64,000 bases of DNA from Paenibacillus thalictri (lineage in GTDB: Bacteria; Bacillota; Bacilli; Paenibacillales; NBRC-103111), in the NCBI RefSeq assembly GCF_004307995.1, contig NZ_SIRE01000004.1, positions 1 to 64,000 of the forward strand, in the 5' to 3' direction. Positions 1 through 7,298 of this stretch are shown here, in pieces. The translations under genes were made by a program, and so were the position numbers. The notes beneath the pieces are model-generated. The model made no database searches and had not been told where the DNA came from. It was given only the letters and a program-made list of their open reading frames with translations. Every line of letters starts with the position of its first letter. The first letter of the stretch is position 1.

Positions 1-214
1 TTGCCCCGTGTTTCTTGATCTCCTCATGCGAGAAAACCACTCATCCGGTCTTAGCTACCGTTTCCGGTAGTTATCCCGATCTTACAGGCAGGTTGCCTAC
101 GTGTTACTCACCCGTCCGCCGCTAACCATCCCCGAAGGAATGATCCGCTCGACTTGCATGTATTAGGCACGCCGCCAGCGTTCGTCCTGAGCCAGGATCA
201 AACTCTCCATTAAG
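1..214 (-). rRNA. rrs: 16S ribosomal RNA, 5' end (truncated by window edge)
   Basis: Read on the minus strand, the stretch ending near 206 begins with the universal AGAGTTTGATCCTGGCTCAG (the classic 27F site) and runs on with ACGAACGCTGGCGGCGTGCC and the hypervariable V1 region. The mature 5' end is placed near 214 by analogy with Bacillus; the exact processing site cannot be read directly. Only about the first 210 nucleotides lie inside the window; the rest of the rRNA operon continues to the left. Confidence 0.97.
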
Positions 215-270
215 GTTTGTTTAATATAGCTCATAACACTACTGACTTGCTTGTTTTACATTCACTCGTT

Positions 271-290
271 GTTCAGTTTTCAAAGAGCAA
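271..290 (-). promoter_or_regulatory. rRNA leader boxA-like antitermination and processing sequence
   Basis: The minus strand reads TTGCTCTTTGAAAACTGAAC, the conserved sequence found in rRNA leaders and spacers of Bacillus relatives. It contains the boxA-type TGCTCTTTGA that loads Nus factors, and lies about 60 bases upstream of the 16S 5' end. Confidence 0.75.
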
Positions 291-333
291 TTTCTTGTTA
301 CTTTTTGTCGTCGTTTTTAGCGGCGACTTTTAT

Positions 334-363
334 AATATACCACACTTGCCTAGTTCGATGCAA
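334..363 (-). promoter_or_regulatory. rrn P2 promoter
   Basis: On the minus strand a TTGCAT -35 (358-363) and a TATATT -10 (334-339) are separated by 18 bases, about 120 bases upstream of the 16S gene. Together with the upstream promoter this gives the tandem P1/P2 layout typical of Bacillus rRNA operons. Confidence 0.6.
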
Positions 364-440
364 GCACTTTTTTTAACCTTTTTTTCAAGCACTTGCTGTT
401 TCTTGCTTTATTTGCTGCCGCTTCAGAAGCGGCGAGAGTT

Positions 441-470
441 AATGTACCATATCCCGTTTATTAAAGTCAA
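441..470 (-). promoter_or_regulatory. rrn P1 promoter
   Basis: On the minus strand TTGACT (465-470) and TACATT (441-446) are spaced 18 bases apart, about 100 bases upstream of the second rRNA promoter and just downstream of the thiSG terminator. Confidence 0.55.
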
Positions 471-518
471 GCATAAATAGAAAAAACTTTTGCTGCAATC
501 AAAAGCTTGTTTCCGGGG

Positions 519-575
519 CAAAATAAAAGACGCCAGATACTCCGCATGTGTATGCGTAACATCAAGGGGCGTCTC
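519..575 (-). terminator. Terminator after thiG
   Basis: On the minus strand the arms AGACGCC (568-574 and 528-534) enclose a second small stem (CGCAT/ATGCG) and are followed by a T-rich tract at 521-527. It separates the thi operon from the co-directional rRNA promoters. Confidence 0.65.
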
Positions 576-599
576 TTTTTCAGAGGGATCTTGTAATGG

Positions 600-1373
600 T
601 TACTCAATCATTCCTTCAACTGGACTGCTAGCTGAAGCATACCGCTTTTTCGGGATACGTCCTGCCATATATCCCTTTCTGCCTGCTATGACTGCCCATT
701 TAAATGCCTCCGCCATTAGGGCCGGATCCTGGGCCCCGGCCACGGCCGTATTCAAAAGCACTCCGTCCGCTCCGAGCTCCATCGCCAGAGCCGCATCGGA
801 AGGTCCGCCAATACCTGCGTCAACAATGACCGGCACCTTAGCTTCTTCAATAATGAATCGCAGATGATTCGGATTAACGATGCCTTGTCCCGACCCGATC
901 GGAGAAGCTCCCGGCATGACCGCAGCGGCTCCGGCCTCCTGAAGTTTTCTCGCCAAGATCGGATCATCCGAAGTATACGGAAGTACGATGAAACCTTCCT
1001 CAACCAAAATTTTTGTAGCTTCCAAGGTACCGATAGGATCGGGAAGCAGCGTTCTCGGATCTCCGATAACCTCCACTTTAATCATATCGCAAAGACCCGA
1101 AGCTTTCGCCAGCCGCGCAATGCGCACCGCTTCTTCAACGGTATAGGCGCCTGCTGTGTTCGGCAGCAGCGTAAACCGCTTCAAATCGAGCTGCTCAAGA
1201 AAGTTAGGCGCATCCGGAGTATCGATCGGCAATCTGCGAATGGCAAACGTCAGTATATCCGTCCCCGACGCTTCCACCGCTCTGCTCTGCACGTCAATTC
1301 CGGAAAATTTACCGGTCCCCAGCAGCAGCCTCGAATTAAATTCATACGGACCTATTTTTAATGTATCGTTCAT
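600..1373 (-). CDS. thiG: Thiazole synthase ThiG
   Basis: ThiG makes the thiazole phosphate half of thiamine in the cytoplasm from 1-deoxy-D-xylulose 5-phosphate, dehydroglycine and sulfur from ThiS thiocarboxylate. The 257-residue product has the usual family length. It shows the KVEVIGD segment whose lysine (about residue 99) matches the Schiff-base lysine, and glycine-rich phosphate-binding stretches ([11 protein letters not shown] and [10 protein letters not shown]). The start at 1373 is chosen for its GAGGGG ribosome binding site; a longer reading frame upstream has no such site and overlaps thiS. It is the second gene after thiS, 43 bases away, and falls under the same TPP riboswitch. 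Genes usually beside it (thiO, thiF, thiE) are not in this window. Confidence 0.96.
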   Translation of the reverse strand: MNDTLKIGPYEFNSRLLLGTGKFSGIDVQSRAVEASGTDILTFAIRRLPIDTPDAPNFLEQLDLKRFTLLPNTAGAYTVEEAVRIARLAKASGLCDMIKVEVIGDPRTLLPDPIGTLEATKILVEEGFIVLPYTSDDPILARKLQEAGAAAVMPGASPIGSGQGIVNPNHLRFIIEEAKVPVIVDAGIGGPSDAALAMELGADGVLLNTAVAGAQDPALMAEAFKWAVIAGRKGYMAGRIPKKRYASASSPVEGMIE

Positions 1374-1416
1374 ATGTATGTCCCCTCTCATATTTTTTAT
1401 TGCTGCAACCCCCGTA

Positions 1417-1617
1417 TCAACCGCCCCCGACAAAATGGACGATTTCAATTTTATCACCGCCGCTCAGCTGCGTTTCATCGTATACATCCTTATTGATAAT
1501 GACCCTGTTTAATTCGATGACCAAAATCTTATTCTGCAATTGAAAGGCGCGTAATAGATCGGCAACCGTGGAAACATTGTAAACTTCCTTGGTTTCCCCG
1601 TTGATAACAAGCTCCAT
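1417..1617 (-). CDS. thiS: Sulfur carrier protein ThiS
   Basis: ThiS is a 66-residue ubiquitin-fold sulfur carrier. Its C-terminal Gly-Gly is adenylated by a ThiF-type enzyme, converted to a thiocarboxylate and used by ThiG. The protein ends in HFVGGG, giving the needed terminal GG, and has the usual family length and hydrophobic pattern (ELVINGE near the N terminus). The ATG at 1617 is preceded by GGAGGAGG with a four-base spacer. An in-frame ATG seven codons upstream would bury that site and is rejected. It is the first gene of the thiS-thiG operon. The activating ThiF enzyme is not encoded nearby and must come from elsewhere in the genome. Confidence 0.93.
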   Translation of the reverse strand: MELVINGETKEVYNVSTVADLLRAFQLQNKILVIELNRVIINKDVYDETQLSGGDKIEIVHFVGGG

Positions 1618-1792
1618 AATTCCTCCTCCTTTATCCAAAATATCAAAACCTTAAAAAATCCATTTTCTCGCAGCGCCAGAAGAGGATCCCCGGACAAGAT
1701 GATCCGTTCAGGGAAAAGAAGAACACCTTCTAACGAAAGTCTTCCATGATGAGCGACCGCGGTTTAGCGCAAGCTTTTCTTAATATAAGCTC

Positions 1793-1820
1793 AAAAAAGC
1801 CAACCTCGGGTAGGTTGGCT
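1793..1820 (-). terminator. TPP riboswitch attenuator
   Basis: On the minus strand a GCCAACCT-type stem (AGCCAACC / GGTTGGCT) is followed at once by six T residues (1793-1798). It lies about 40 bases downstream of the TPP aptamer and 170 bases before thiS. This is where transcription should stop when TPP is bound. Confidence 0.85.
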
Positions 1821-1856
1821 TCATGGCTGCATGCATATAAAACTTGATGCATTACT

Positions 1857-1980
1857 CCACTTCCCTACGCTGGCATAATCCAGAGCATAACCCGTAACTT
1901 CAGGTCATGCATAATCAGGTTCCAAGGGTCAAGGGTTTAGCTCCCTTTCTCAGCCCGGCTTCACGGGCTCCCCTAGTGGT
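1857..1980 (-). promoter_or_regulatory. TPP (THI-box) riboswitch aptamer
   Basis: The minus strand shows the conserved THI-box elements in order: ACTAGGGGAGC, then CTGAGA, then ACCCTTGGAACCTGAT, then CTGGATTATGCCAGCGTAGG and GAAGT. These are the known aptamer blocks that bind thiamine pyrophosphate. A rho-independent terminator follows, so thiS-thiG is expected to be expressed only when TPP is scarce. Confidence 0.95.
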
Positions 1981-2011
1981 TATATGAAATTCTATATAGT
2001 ATATCACAAAA

Positions 2012-2881
2012 TCAGGCTATCGTATATCGAAGCTCCAAATTGGATAATTCAAGATCGTCCGAATAAACAAGCTCCTTCACGACCGATTTTTGAACCAGCT
2101 TATTCATAAGCAACGATAGTTCCGCGCTAACTTCGCGTAAATCGGCAAGCAATTGCAGCTCGTTCATGCTCCACGCTTCGGGTCTGCTTTTCAAGATGTC
2201 AAGCAGAAGCCCGCAGCACGATTCCAAACGGGACATGACGGAGAAATCGCTGGCCAACAGCACAAGCTCGATTCGCTGCTTTAACGTCTCGCTGCTGAAT
2301 GTAAGTTCCTCGTACAGCTTGTATACGCCAGGATTAATCGTCTTGACCTGTTTCCAGACCGTCACTTCCGGATGCGCGCCTTCTTCGATAATAACGATGC
2401 GGGCCCAATGATGGAGTGCCTCCATGATGTTATTGTACGCATCCAGCATCTGCTCTTCCAAAACAAACTCCTTGCTCTGCAAATAACAGCGCAGAAATCC
2501 GGAGAACTCGATAAGGAGCCTCTTGGCCCGCAAATCGGGCGGAAACTCCAGCATACGGTGTCGTAACCCTTCCAAATACGTATCCCGGTCCAGAATGATC
2601 TCCCCTTTTAAAATCCAATGGAACATGTTTCGGTGCGTCCCGCGCAAAATCCATTGTTCCAAACTTTCGGGATCCACCCATCTTTCTTGTATACGAAGAT
2701 TGTCTCTTATATAATGAAATAGTTGATTGCCTGCGTGCAAACGGTTGGAGATGACAAGAAGCAGCAGATCGAACCCGTCAGTCAGCGAAGATTGGAGCTT
2801 CGACTTATCAATGACCGATACGCTAAGTACGTCGGGATTTCGTCCCAATCGTTCTGCCAATTGCTGTTTTAAGTAGTTCAA
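2012..2881 (-). CDS. ygxA: YgxA-like nucleotidyltransferase-like protein
   Basis: A 289-residue protein resembling Bacillus YgxA, a nucleotidyltransferase-like protein of unproven function. Length and gene position fit YgxA, which in Bacillus subtilis lies between perR-ygzB and an rRNA operon, as here. The N-terminal part (residues 1-110) has the mixed alpha/beta pattern of a nucleotidyltransferase fold, with FDLLLLVIS where an active-site strand would be. I see no clear Gly-Ser plus two-Asp catalytic motif, so activity is doubtful. The rest is largely helical. The start is TTG at 2881, supported by AGGAGGTT upstream. It is transcribed away from ygzB, from a shared 120-base divergent spacer. 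Confidence 0.8.
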   Translation of the reverse strand: MNYLKQQLAERLGRNPDVLSVSVIDKSKLQSSLTDGFDLLLLVISNRLHAGNQLFHYIRDNLRIQERWVDPESLEQWILRGTHRNMFHWILKGEIILDRDTYLEGLRHRMLEFPPDLRAKRLLIEFSGFLRCYLQSKEFVLEEQMLDAYNNIMEALHHWARIVIIEEGAHPEVTVWKQVKTINPGVYKLYEELTFSSETLKQRIELVLLASDFSVMSRLESCCGLLLDILKSRPEAWSMNELQLLADLREVSAELSLLMNKLVQKSVVKELVYSDDLELSNLELRYTIA

Positions 2882-3003
2882 CCGTTTCCAACCTCCTGAA
2901 CATCGATTACGCGAATACTATCTATTTCTCCATCCAAATAAGGTTTCCTGCCTGCAATTGTGACAAAACACACATAATACTTACGAAAGAAGTGAAAAAA
3001 GGG

Positions 3004-3354
3004 ATGCAGTTAAAATCTAGCAAAGTGAATGAATTCCGATTATGGGGGCTGCTGCTGACGATGGGCGGCATGCTGCTGATGATCGTTGGTCTAGCGGGAA
3101 TTGTGTTTGATTGGGGGCAAGTCGGACGAATCGCCGCGGTAATCTGTATGCTCATCGGAGCGGTCAGCATGCTGGGGAGCATGGGCATTTATTTCTTCGC
3201 AGGCATGATGTCAACAAGCGCTGTTGTCGTAGAATGCCCGGAATGCGCCAAGCCGACTAAAATGATCGGTAAAACGGACCGCTGCATGTTCTGTAAAACC
3301 ATTCTGACGATGGACCCGGAACATGCCACGAAACCGGAGAGCAAGACGACTTAA
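3004..3354 (+). CDS. ygzB: YgzB family (UPF0295) membrane protein
   Basis: A 116-residue small membrane protein close in length and layout to Bacillus YgzB. A short polar N terminus (SSKVNEFR) is followed by two hydrophobic segments at about residues 15-37 and 43-66, then a cytoplasmic tail with two CxxC-type pairs (CPECAKPTK and CMFCKT) that look like a small zinc ribbon. The ATG at 3004 is preferred because it gives the family length and has AGAAGTG upstream; a GTG at 2992 in the same frame lacks a site. Function is unknown. It lies beside ygxA and near perR, as in Bacillus, but here a GH18 gene separates it from perR. Confidence 0.85.
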   Translation: MQLKSSKVNEFRLWGLLLTMGGMLLMIVGLAGIVFDWGQVGRIAAVICMLIGAVSMLGSMGIYFFAGMMSTSAVVVECPECAKPTKMIGKTDRCMFCKTILTMDPEHATKPESKTT

Positions 3355-3443
3355 GCTTGCCGCTTAGACAGGTTCATCTTGAATAACAATCCGAGAATAC
3401 CAACAATAACAACATTTCATCTGCGGCATATTTTACCCGCAGC

Positions 3444-3494
3444 AAAAAAGCTTCCCGGCCTCGGCGCAAAACCGAAAACCGGAAAGCTTTTTTT
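3444..3494. terminator. Bidirectional terminator between ygzB and the GH18 gene
   Basis: AAAAAAGCTTCCCGG (3444-3458) pairs with CCGGAAAGCTTTTTTT (3479-3494), giving a GC-rich stem with A-rich and T-rich flanks. It can act in both directions between the convergent ygzB and GH18 genes. Confidence 0.85.
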
Positions 3495-3511
3495 ATTGCA
3501 GGTTTACGCTA

Positions 3512-5251
3512 TCAAGGCCTTTTTTCCAACGCCGATTGAATAACCGGCCAAATACTTGCGTTTTCGAGCCCTCTTTTCCATGAAGCGACTCCTGCAAGAC
3601 CGTACTTTTTGACGATATCGATACGCGCTTTCATTGAGGTTTCATCTTCAATCCATATTTTAATAAGCTTATTCCCGTCTTTGTATTCAACGTAATTTTG
3701 TCCGGCGTCCTCTTGAAATGCCGGTGTCAGCTTCTTATCCTTGATCGTCTGCTGCACGCTGTCCATCGTTACGGCTTTCGAGGATACCGAAGTTTTGCCA
3801 TCCTTCGTTTCTTCCGTCCAGACGCGCGCATAAAAAGGAACTCCCAGTACAAGCTTGGACGGCGGTATCGCGTCTTCCTTCAACAATTGGGCGACCGACC
3901 TGTCCACCCATGGAAGCGAGGCGACAGAGCCCGCTTTGGGGCTTGTAGCCCAGTGCTCGTCATAAGCCATCACCATCATATAATCCAAAGTCTCGATAAG
4001 CGCGCGGCGGTCGTAGAACATCGACCAATTCTCGTTAGTTGATTTGACGGTAACGTCCATCGATACGACAAGCCCTTGTTCGTGCATGAACGGGGTCATC
4101 TCGCGGACAAACTGGACCAGCTCGTCCTTATCCGAAAGCGATACGTTCTCAAAGTCGATATTAATGCCTTGAAGAGAGTATAATTGCGCATAACTGATCA
4201 GCTGTTTGATCATTTTCATCCGTTTATCGTAGGTGGATAACGCTTCGGTTGTCCGTTTTGGTTCAAAGCCGTTGCTGAACAACGCCCATACCTGTAAATT
4301 TTTGCTGCGGGCCCACGTCATGTAGGCAGGGTCGGCCAGGTTCTTGATCGTGCCTTGGCCGTCCTCCAATTGAAACCAAGTCGGGCTGACCACGTTCACG
4401 CCAGGCATCGGACCGACCTTTTTCATATCCGGTGTCTTGGTAACGACCTGCTCCCAAGTCATATTGATTTTACCGCCGATCGGTTTCCAAGGAACAAAGG
4501 AGTCGGGAAGATCTTGCACCGGGAGCATGTCCACTTTATCCAGCACTACGTCGCTTTTCTGCATGTAACCTGTAACGCCGTTCTCCAACTGTGTGTAATA
4601 CCATCCTTCCCGCTCCGACCAGATCATCACGGGAGCGGCCTGTTTCACATCCTCATAGATCGGGGCTTTAATGGACGGCTCCTTACGCAATGCGATAGTT
4701 TCTTGAGGTTTCTTGGGAATTGCCGCCGTTTTCCCCCATTGAATGACGTCGCCTTGCTTCTGTAAAATGATAATGCCCGTCTGCGGAGCTTCTTTCACTT
4801 GGATCGAATACAGCTGCAGCAGCGGCGCAATCGGCACATACATTTCATCGTTGATTTTCTCAACGGGGAAACTTAAGCTAAACGGCTTCTCGTTTATCAT
4901 TGCGGTTAACTGGCTTGTTTTCAGCCGGACCACTTTATCTTGCGTCGTAATGATGACCGAATCGCTAGCCTGCTCGTACAACATGTTCGGGTCAATTTCC
5001 TTCTTGATCAGCGCATACGGCAGTTTCAAGCTTTCACTCTCTCCTGCCGCAGATTGCTCCAGCAGCTTGCCTTTATAATATACGGGTTTGGCCAAGCCTT
5101 TAAAATCGGGCTTGGTATGCTCCGTCGAGGCCCTCAGTTCGATCCAATAATACGCAAACAAGGCAGCTCCCATCAGAACAAGCAGCAGAAGCAGAAGCAC
5201 TACCATGACGGTTTTGAGGCGATTTTTTCGAGTGCGTTGAACCGTATCCAT
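3512..5251 (-). CDS. Membrane-anchored glycoside hydrolase family 18 protein with SH3-like domain
   Basis: A 579-residue protein with one N-terminal membrane segment (about residues 14-36) after a basic RTRKNRLK start, so the rest lies outside the membrane. Residues 75-175 resemble the copper-amine-oxidase-N-like stalk domains common in Paenibacillus. Residues 185-240 look like a bacterial SH3 domain (ALRKEPS through GVTGYMQKSDVV). Residues 270-575 form a GH18 TIM barrel with the catalytic strand GINIDFE; E368 is the likely acid and D366 its partner. The composition resembles YaaH/YdhD-type cortex or cell-wall hydrolases, so peptidoglycan N-acetylglucosaminidase activity is likely but inferred. 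It is transcribed toward ygzB and lies upstream-adjacent to perR without sharing its operon. Confidence 0.88.
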   Translation of the reverse strand: MDTVQRTRKNRLKTVMVVLLLLLLVLMGAALFAYYWIELRASTEHTKPDFKGLAKPVYYKGKLLEQSAAGESESLKLPYALIKKEIDPNMLYEQASDSVIITTQDKVVRLKTSQLTAMINEKPFSLSFPVEKINDEMYVPIAPLLQLYSIQVKEAPQTGIIILQKQGDVIQWGKTAAIPKKPQETIALRKEPSIKAPIYEDVKQAAPVMIWSEREGWYYTQLENGVTGYMQKSDVVLDKVDMLPVQDLPDSFVPWKPIGGKINMTWEQVVTKTPDMKKVGPMPGVNVVSPTWFQLEDGQGTIKNLADPAYMTWARSKNLQVWALFSNGFEPKRTTEALSTYDKRMKMIKQLISYAQLYSLQGINIDFENVSLSDKDELVQFVREMTPFMHEQGLVVSMDVTVKSTNENWSMFYDRRALIETLDYMMVMAYDEHWATSPKAGSVASLPWVDRSVAQLLKEDAIPPSKLVLGVPFYARVWTEETKDGKTSVSSKAVTMDSVQQTIKDKKLTPAFQEDAGQNYVEYKDGNKLIKIWIEDETSMKARIDIVKKYGLAGVASWKRGLENASIWPVIQSALEKRP

Positions 5252-5282
5252 AGATTCACTCCCGCTAGTTTAATAGATTGTA

Positions 5283-5333
5283 AAACGAAAAGAAACGTAT
5301 CCGGAGGCGATAATCGCTTATCCGAACACGTTT
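5283..5333 (-). terminator. Terminator after perR
   Basis: On the minus strand an AAACGT/ACGTTT outer stem with inner GCGATAATCGC pairing (5293-5333) is followed by the T-rich TTTCTTTTCGTTTT. It lies just past the perR stop codon. Confidence 0.6.
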
Positions 5334-5359
5334 CATTATACATGAAATATAGAGTGCTG

Positions 5360-5794
5360 TTAATGTTTAGTAATATCGGCGCAATTCGGGCATATGCCAT
5401 ATATTTCCAATCGATGTCCAGTCACGATAAATCCCGTCTGTTCGGAGGCCGCTCTTTCGACTTCCGCCAGCGGCGGATAATCGAAATCGAACATTCCCCC
5501 GCACCGCTCGCAATGAGCATGGTAATGATCGGTCATATCTGCATCGAACCGGCTTGATTGGTCGCCGTAATTCATTTCCCGCACCAAGCCAACTTCGATA
5601 AACACTTTCAAATTGTTATAGACGGTTGCCACGCTCATACTCGGAAAACGCGGCTCAAGCGCCTTATAAATATCATCCGCCGTGGGATGACACATCGTAT
5701 CGATCAAATACGCGAGAATGGCATGTCTCTGAGGTGTCATGCGCACGCCGGTGCTTTTCAGCTTTGTTAACGCTAACTCCAATCGGGAGTCCAT
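5360..5794 (-). CDS. perR: Peroxide-sensing Fur-family repressor PerR
   Basis: A 144-residue metal-dependent repressor that controls peroxide defence genes by iron-catalysed histidine oxidation. It aligns almost end to end with Bacillus PerR (GVRMTPQRHAI, HPTADDIYKAL, MSVATVYNNL). The regulatory-metal ligands are all present: H36, D84, H90, H92 and D103. The structural zinc site is also complete, with C95/C98 (CERC) and C135/C138 (CPNC). The ATG at 5794 gives the family length and has GGTGGTGAT upstream; the reading frame extends further but that part overlaps the DUF4097 gene. An unusual feature is C35 directly before metal ligand H36, where the Bacillus protein has alanine. Its position near ygzB-ygxA-rrn supports the PerR assignment over Fur or Zur. 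Confidence 0.95.
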   Translation of the reverse strand: MDSRLELALTKLKSTGVRMTPQRHAILAYLIDTMCHPTADDIYKALEPRFPSMSVATVYNNLKVFIEVGLVREMNYGDQSSRFDADMTDHYHAHCERCGGMFDFDYPPLAEVERAASEQTGFIVTGHRLEIYGICPNCADITKH

Positions 5795-5829
5795 GCTTAT
5801 CACCACCACGCAAGCTATGTTATTCATAT

Positions 5830-5859
5830 ATTTTACGATTGCGCCGCCTGATTTGTCAA
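5830..5859 (-). promoter_or_regulatory. perR promoter
   Basis: On the minus strand TTGACA (5854-5859) and TAAAAT (5830-5835) are separated by 18 bases and sit about 35 bases upstream of the perR start. The -35 overlaps the stop codon of the upstream DUF4097 gene, so perR has its own promoter. Confidence 0.7.
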
Positions 5860-7091
5860 TCCGCCTTGCGCACAGAGACTCTGCCATTCGTATCCAAGTC
5901 GAGGCGGTACGTGCCCGAACCGATTTGGCCGCGCAGCGAACGCTTGTCGGTTTGCAGCGGGAAATCGCTGCTGATCTGGCCGGCGCCGCCTTTGCCCTTA
6001 ACATCAAGATCGGCCTGGGCGGGGAGCAAAACGTCGATGCTGCCGTGCATCGTTTTCAAATCCCAGTTGCCTTGGATAGAGCTTGACTTCGCATTAATCG
6101 AGCCGTTGGTTGTATGGGCGTTCACATCACGCAGCGCATCGCTCACCGTAAGGGAACCGTTGATCGTTTCCGCCTGCAGCGATCCGCTTATGCCGACGGC
6201 GCTTATGGAACCGTTCGTGCTGGTCAACCTGGCATCGCCTTGATTATGAAGCAATGAAACGGAACCGTTGACTGTTTTCAAAACAGCTGTGCCTTTTATA
6301 TTCTGAGCGTTAATATTCCCATTGGTGGAATTCAACTTGACGTTTGCTTCCAGGTCGGACACGTCAATTTCGCCGTTGATCGTAGAGGCGGTAAATTGGC
6401 CCCTTATGGGCAGTTGGGATGCCTCTGCTTTGCCGCTAACCAATGAGAGCTCGATATCCGCTTTAATCCCGGACGGCACGGTGACGGTAAGATTCATGCG
6501 CGGTTTGCGCCTTGCAAACACGCCGCTGCCGTATTCTTTGCCGCGGGCTTCAATTTTTAGACTACCATTAGAAACGAGAGACTCTACGGTGGATTGTCCG
6601 GCAATGCCCGCCGCGTCCTCTGCGTCTACATTATCGACCCACACCGTCGTATCGATTTGTATTTGCTCGACAGCTCCCGATTTTACCGTTACACTGCCTG
6701 ATGGATTATCGATCAACACTTTTTCGGCATTCCGCTCCAGAGGAACGTTCATCACCGGTTTATCAAACCGGTTGCCCGACTCCGAAGATAAAGAAAACAG
6801 TCCGTCCAGGCGAAACCATTTTTCCGAAAACACCGAATTTTGCGTACTGAACACGACGGCTGACAAGATGCAGGCCAGCAGCATCCCCCCAATATCAAGC
6901 CGTGTCGGCTTGCCGGTGCGCCCATAGATCAGTTGAAAAAGCACGTATTCGATTCCAAGCGAGATCAGCAATACGGGCCACCACCGTGCAGCCAATGCCG
7001 TGTAGTCCGTGCCCGTCTGTTTGCCGGCGATAACCGCAACGCCGACGCCAACGAGCAGCAGCGCAGCCGTATATCTCCCTATTTTGCGCAT
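5856..7091 (-). CDS. DUF4097 membrane protein with repetitive beta-helix domain
   Basis: A 411-residue protein with three or so hydrophobic segments in the first 90 residues (KIGRYTAALLLVGVGVAVIAG, WWPVLLISLGIEYVLFQL, GGMLLACILSAVVF), then an extracytoplasmic domain of DUF4097 type. That domain is built of about 20-residue units marked by Thr/Ser-x-Asn-Gly (STINGE, NSTNGN, KTVNGS, TSTNGS, ETINGS, HTTNGS), which predicts a right-handed parallel beta helix. The start at 7091 has AAGGGG upstream. Relatives lie in LiaF/LiaG-like cell-envelope stress loci, but no LiaRS pair is beside it here. Function is unproven; envelope sensing or scaffolding is inference. Confidence 0.85.
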   Translation of the reverse strand: MRKIGRYTAALLLVGVGVAVIAGKQTGTDYTALAARWWPVLLISLGIEYVLFQLIYGRTGKPTRLDIGGMLLACILSAVVFSTQNSVFSEKWFRLDGLFSLSSESGNRFDKPVMNVPLERNAEKVLIDNPSGSVTVKSGAVEQIQIDTTVWVDNVDAEDAAGIAGQSTVESLVSNGSLKIEARGKEYGSGVFARRKPRMNLTVTVPSGIKADIELSLVSGKAEASQLPIRGQFTASTINGEIDVSDLEANVKLNSTNGNINAQNIKGTAVLKTVNGSVSLLHNQGDARLTSTNGSISAVGISGSLQAETINGSLTVSDALRDVNAHTTNGSINAKSSSIQGNWDLKTMHGSIDVLLPAQADLDVKGKGGAGQISSDFPLQTDKRSLRGQIGSGTYRLDLDTNGRVSVRKAD

Positions 7092-7298
7092 GATGATTGA
7101 CCCCTTAATGTATGTTGTCAACTTTTATTGTATCATGAGGCCGCCGACAAAGCTTTGTTTTTATACGGTATGCTTCACGGCAAACCTTGACGGCATGGAA
7201 ATGTCGACTTTTTGAACTCGCAGGATATGCGCTTGTACTTTCCCGCTAACTCGCCTAGACTACAAGTACACATAATCTGCTTAGAAAGGATGAACGAT

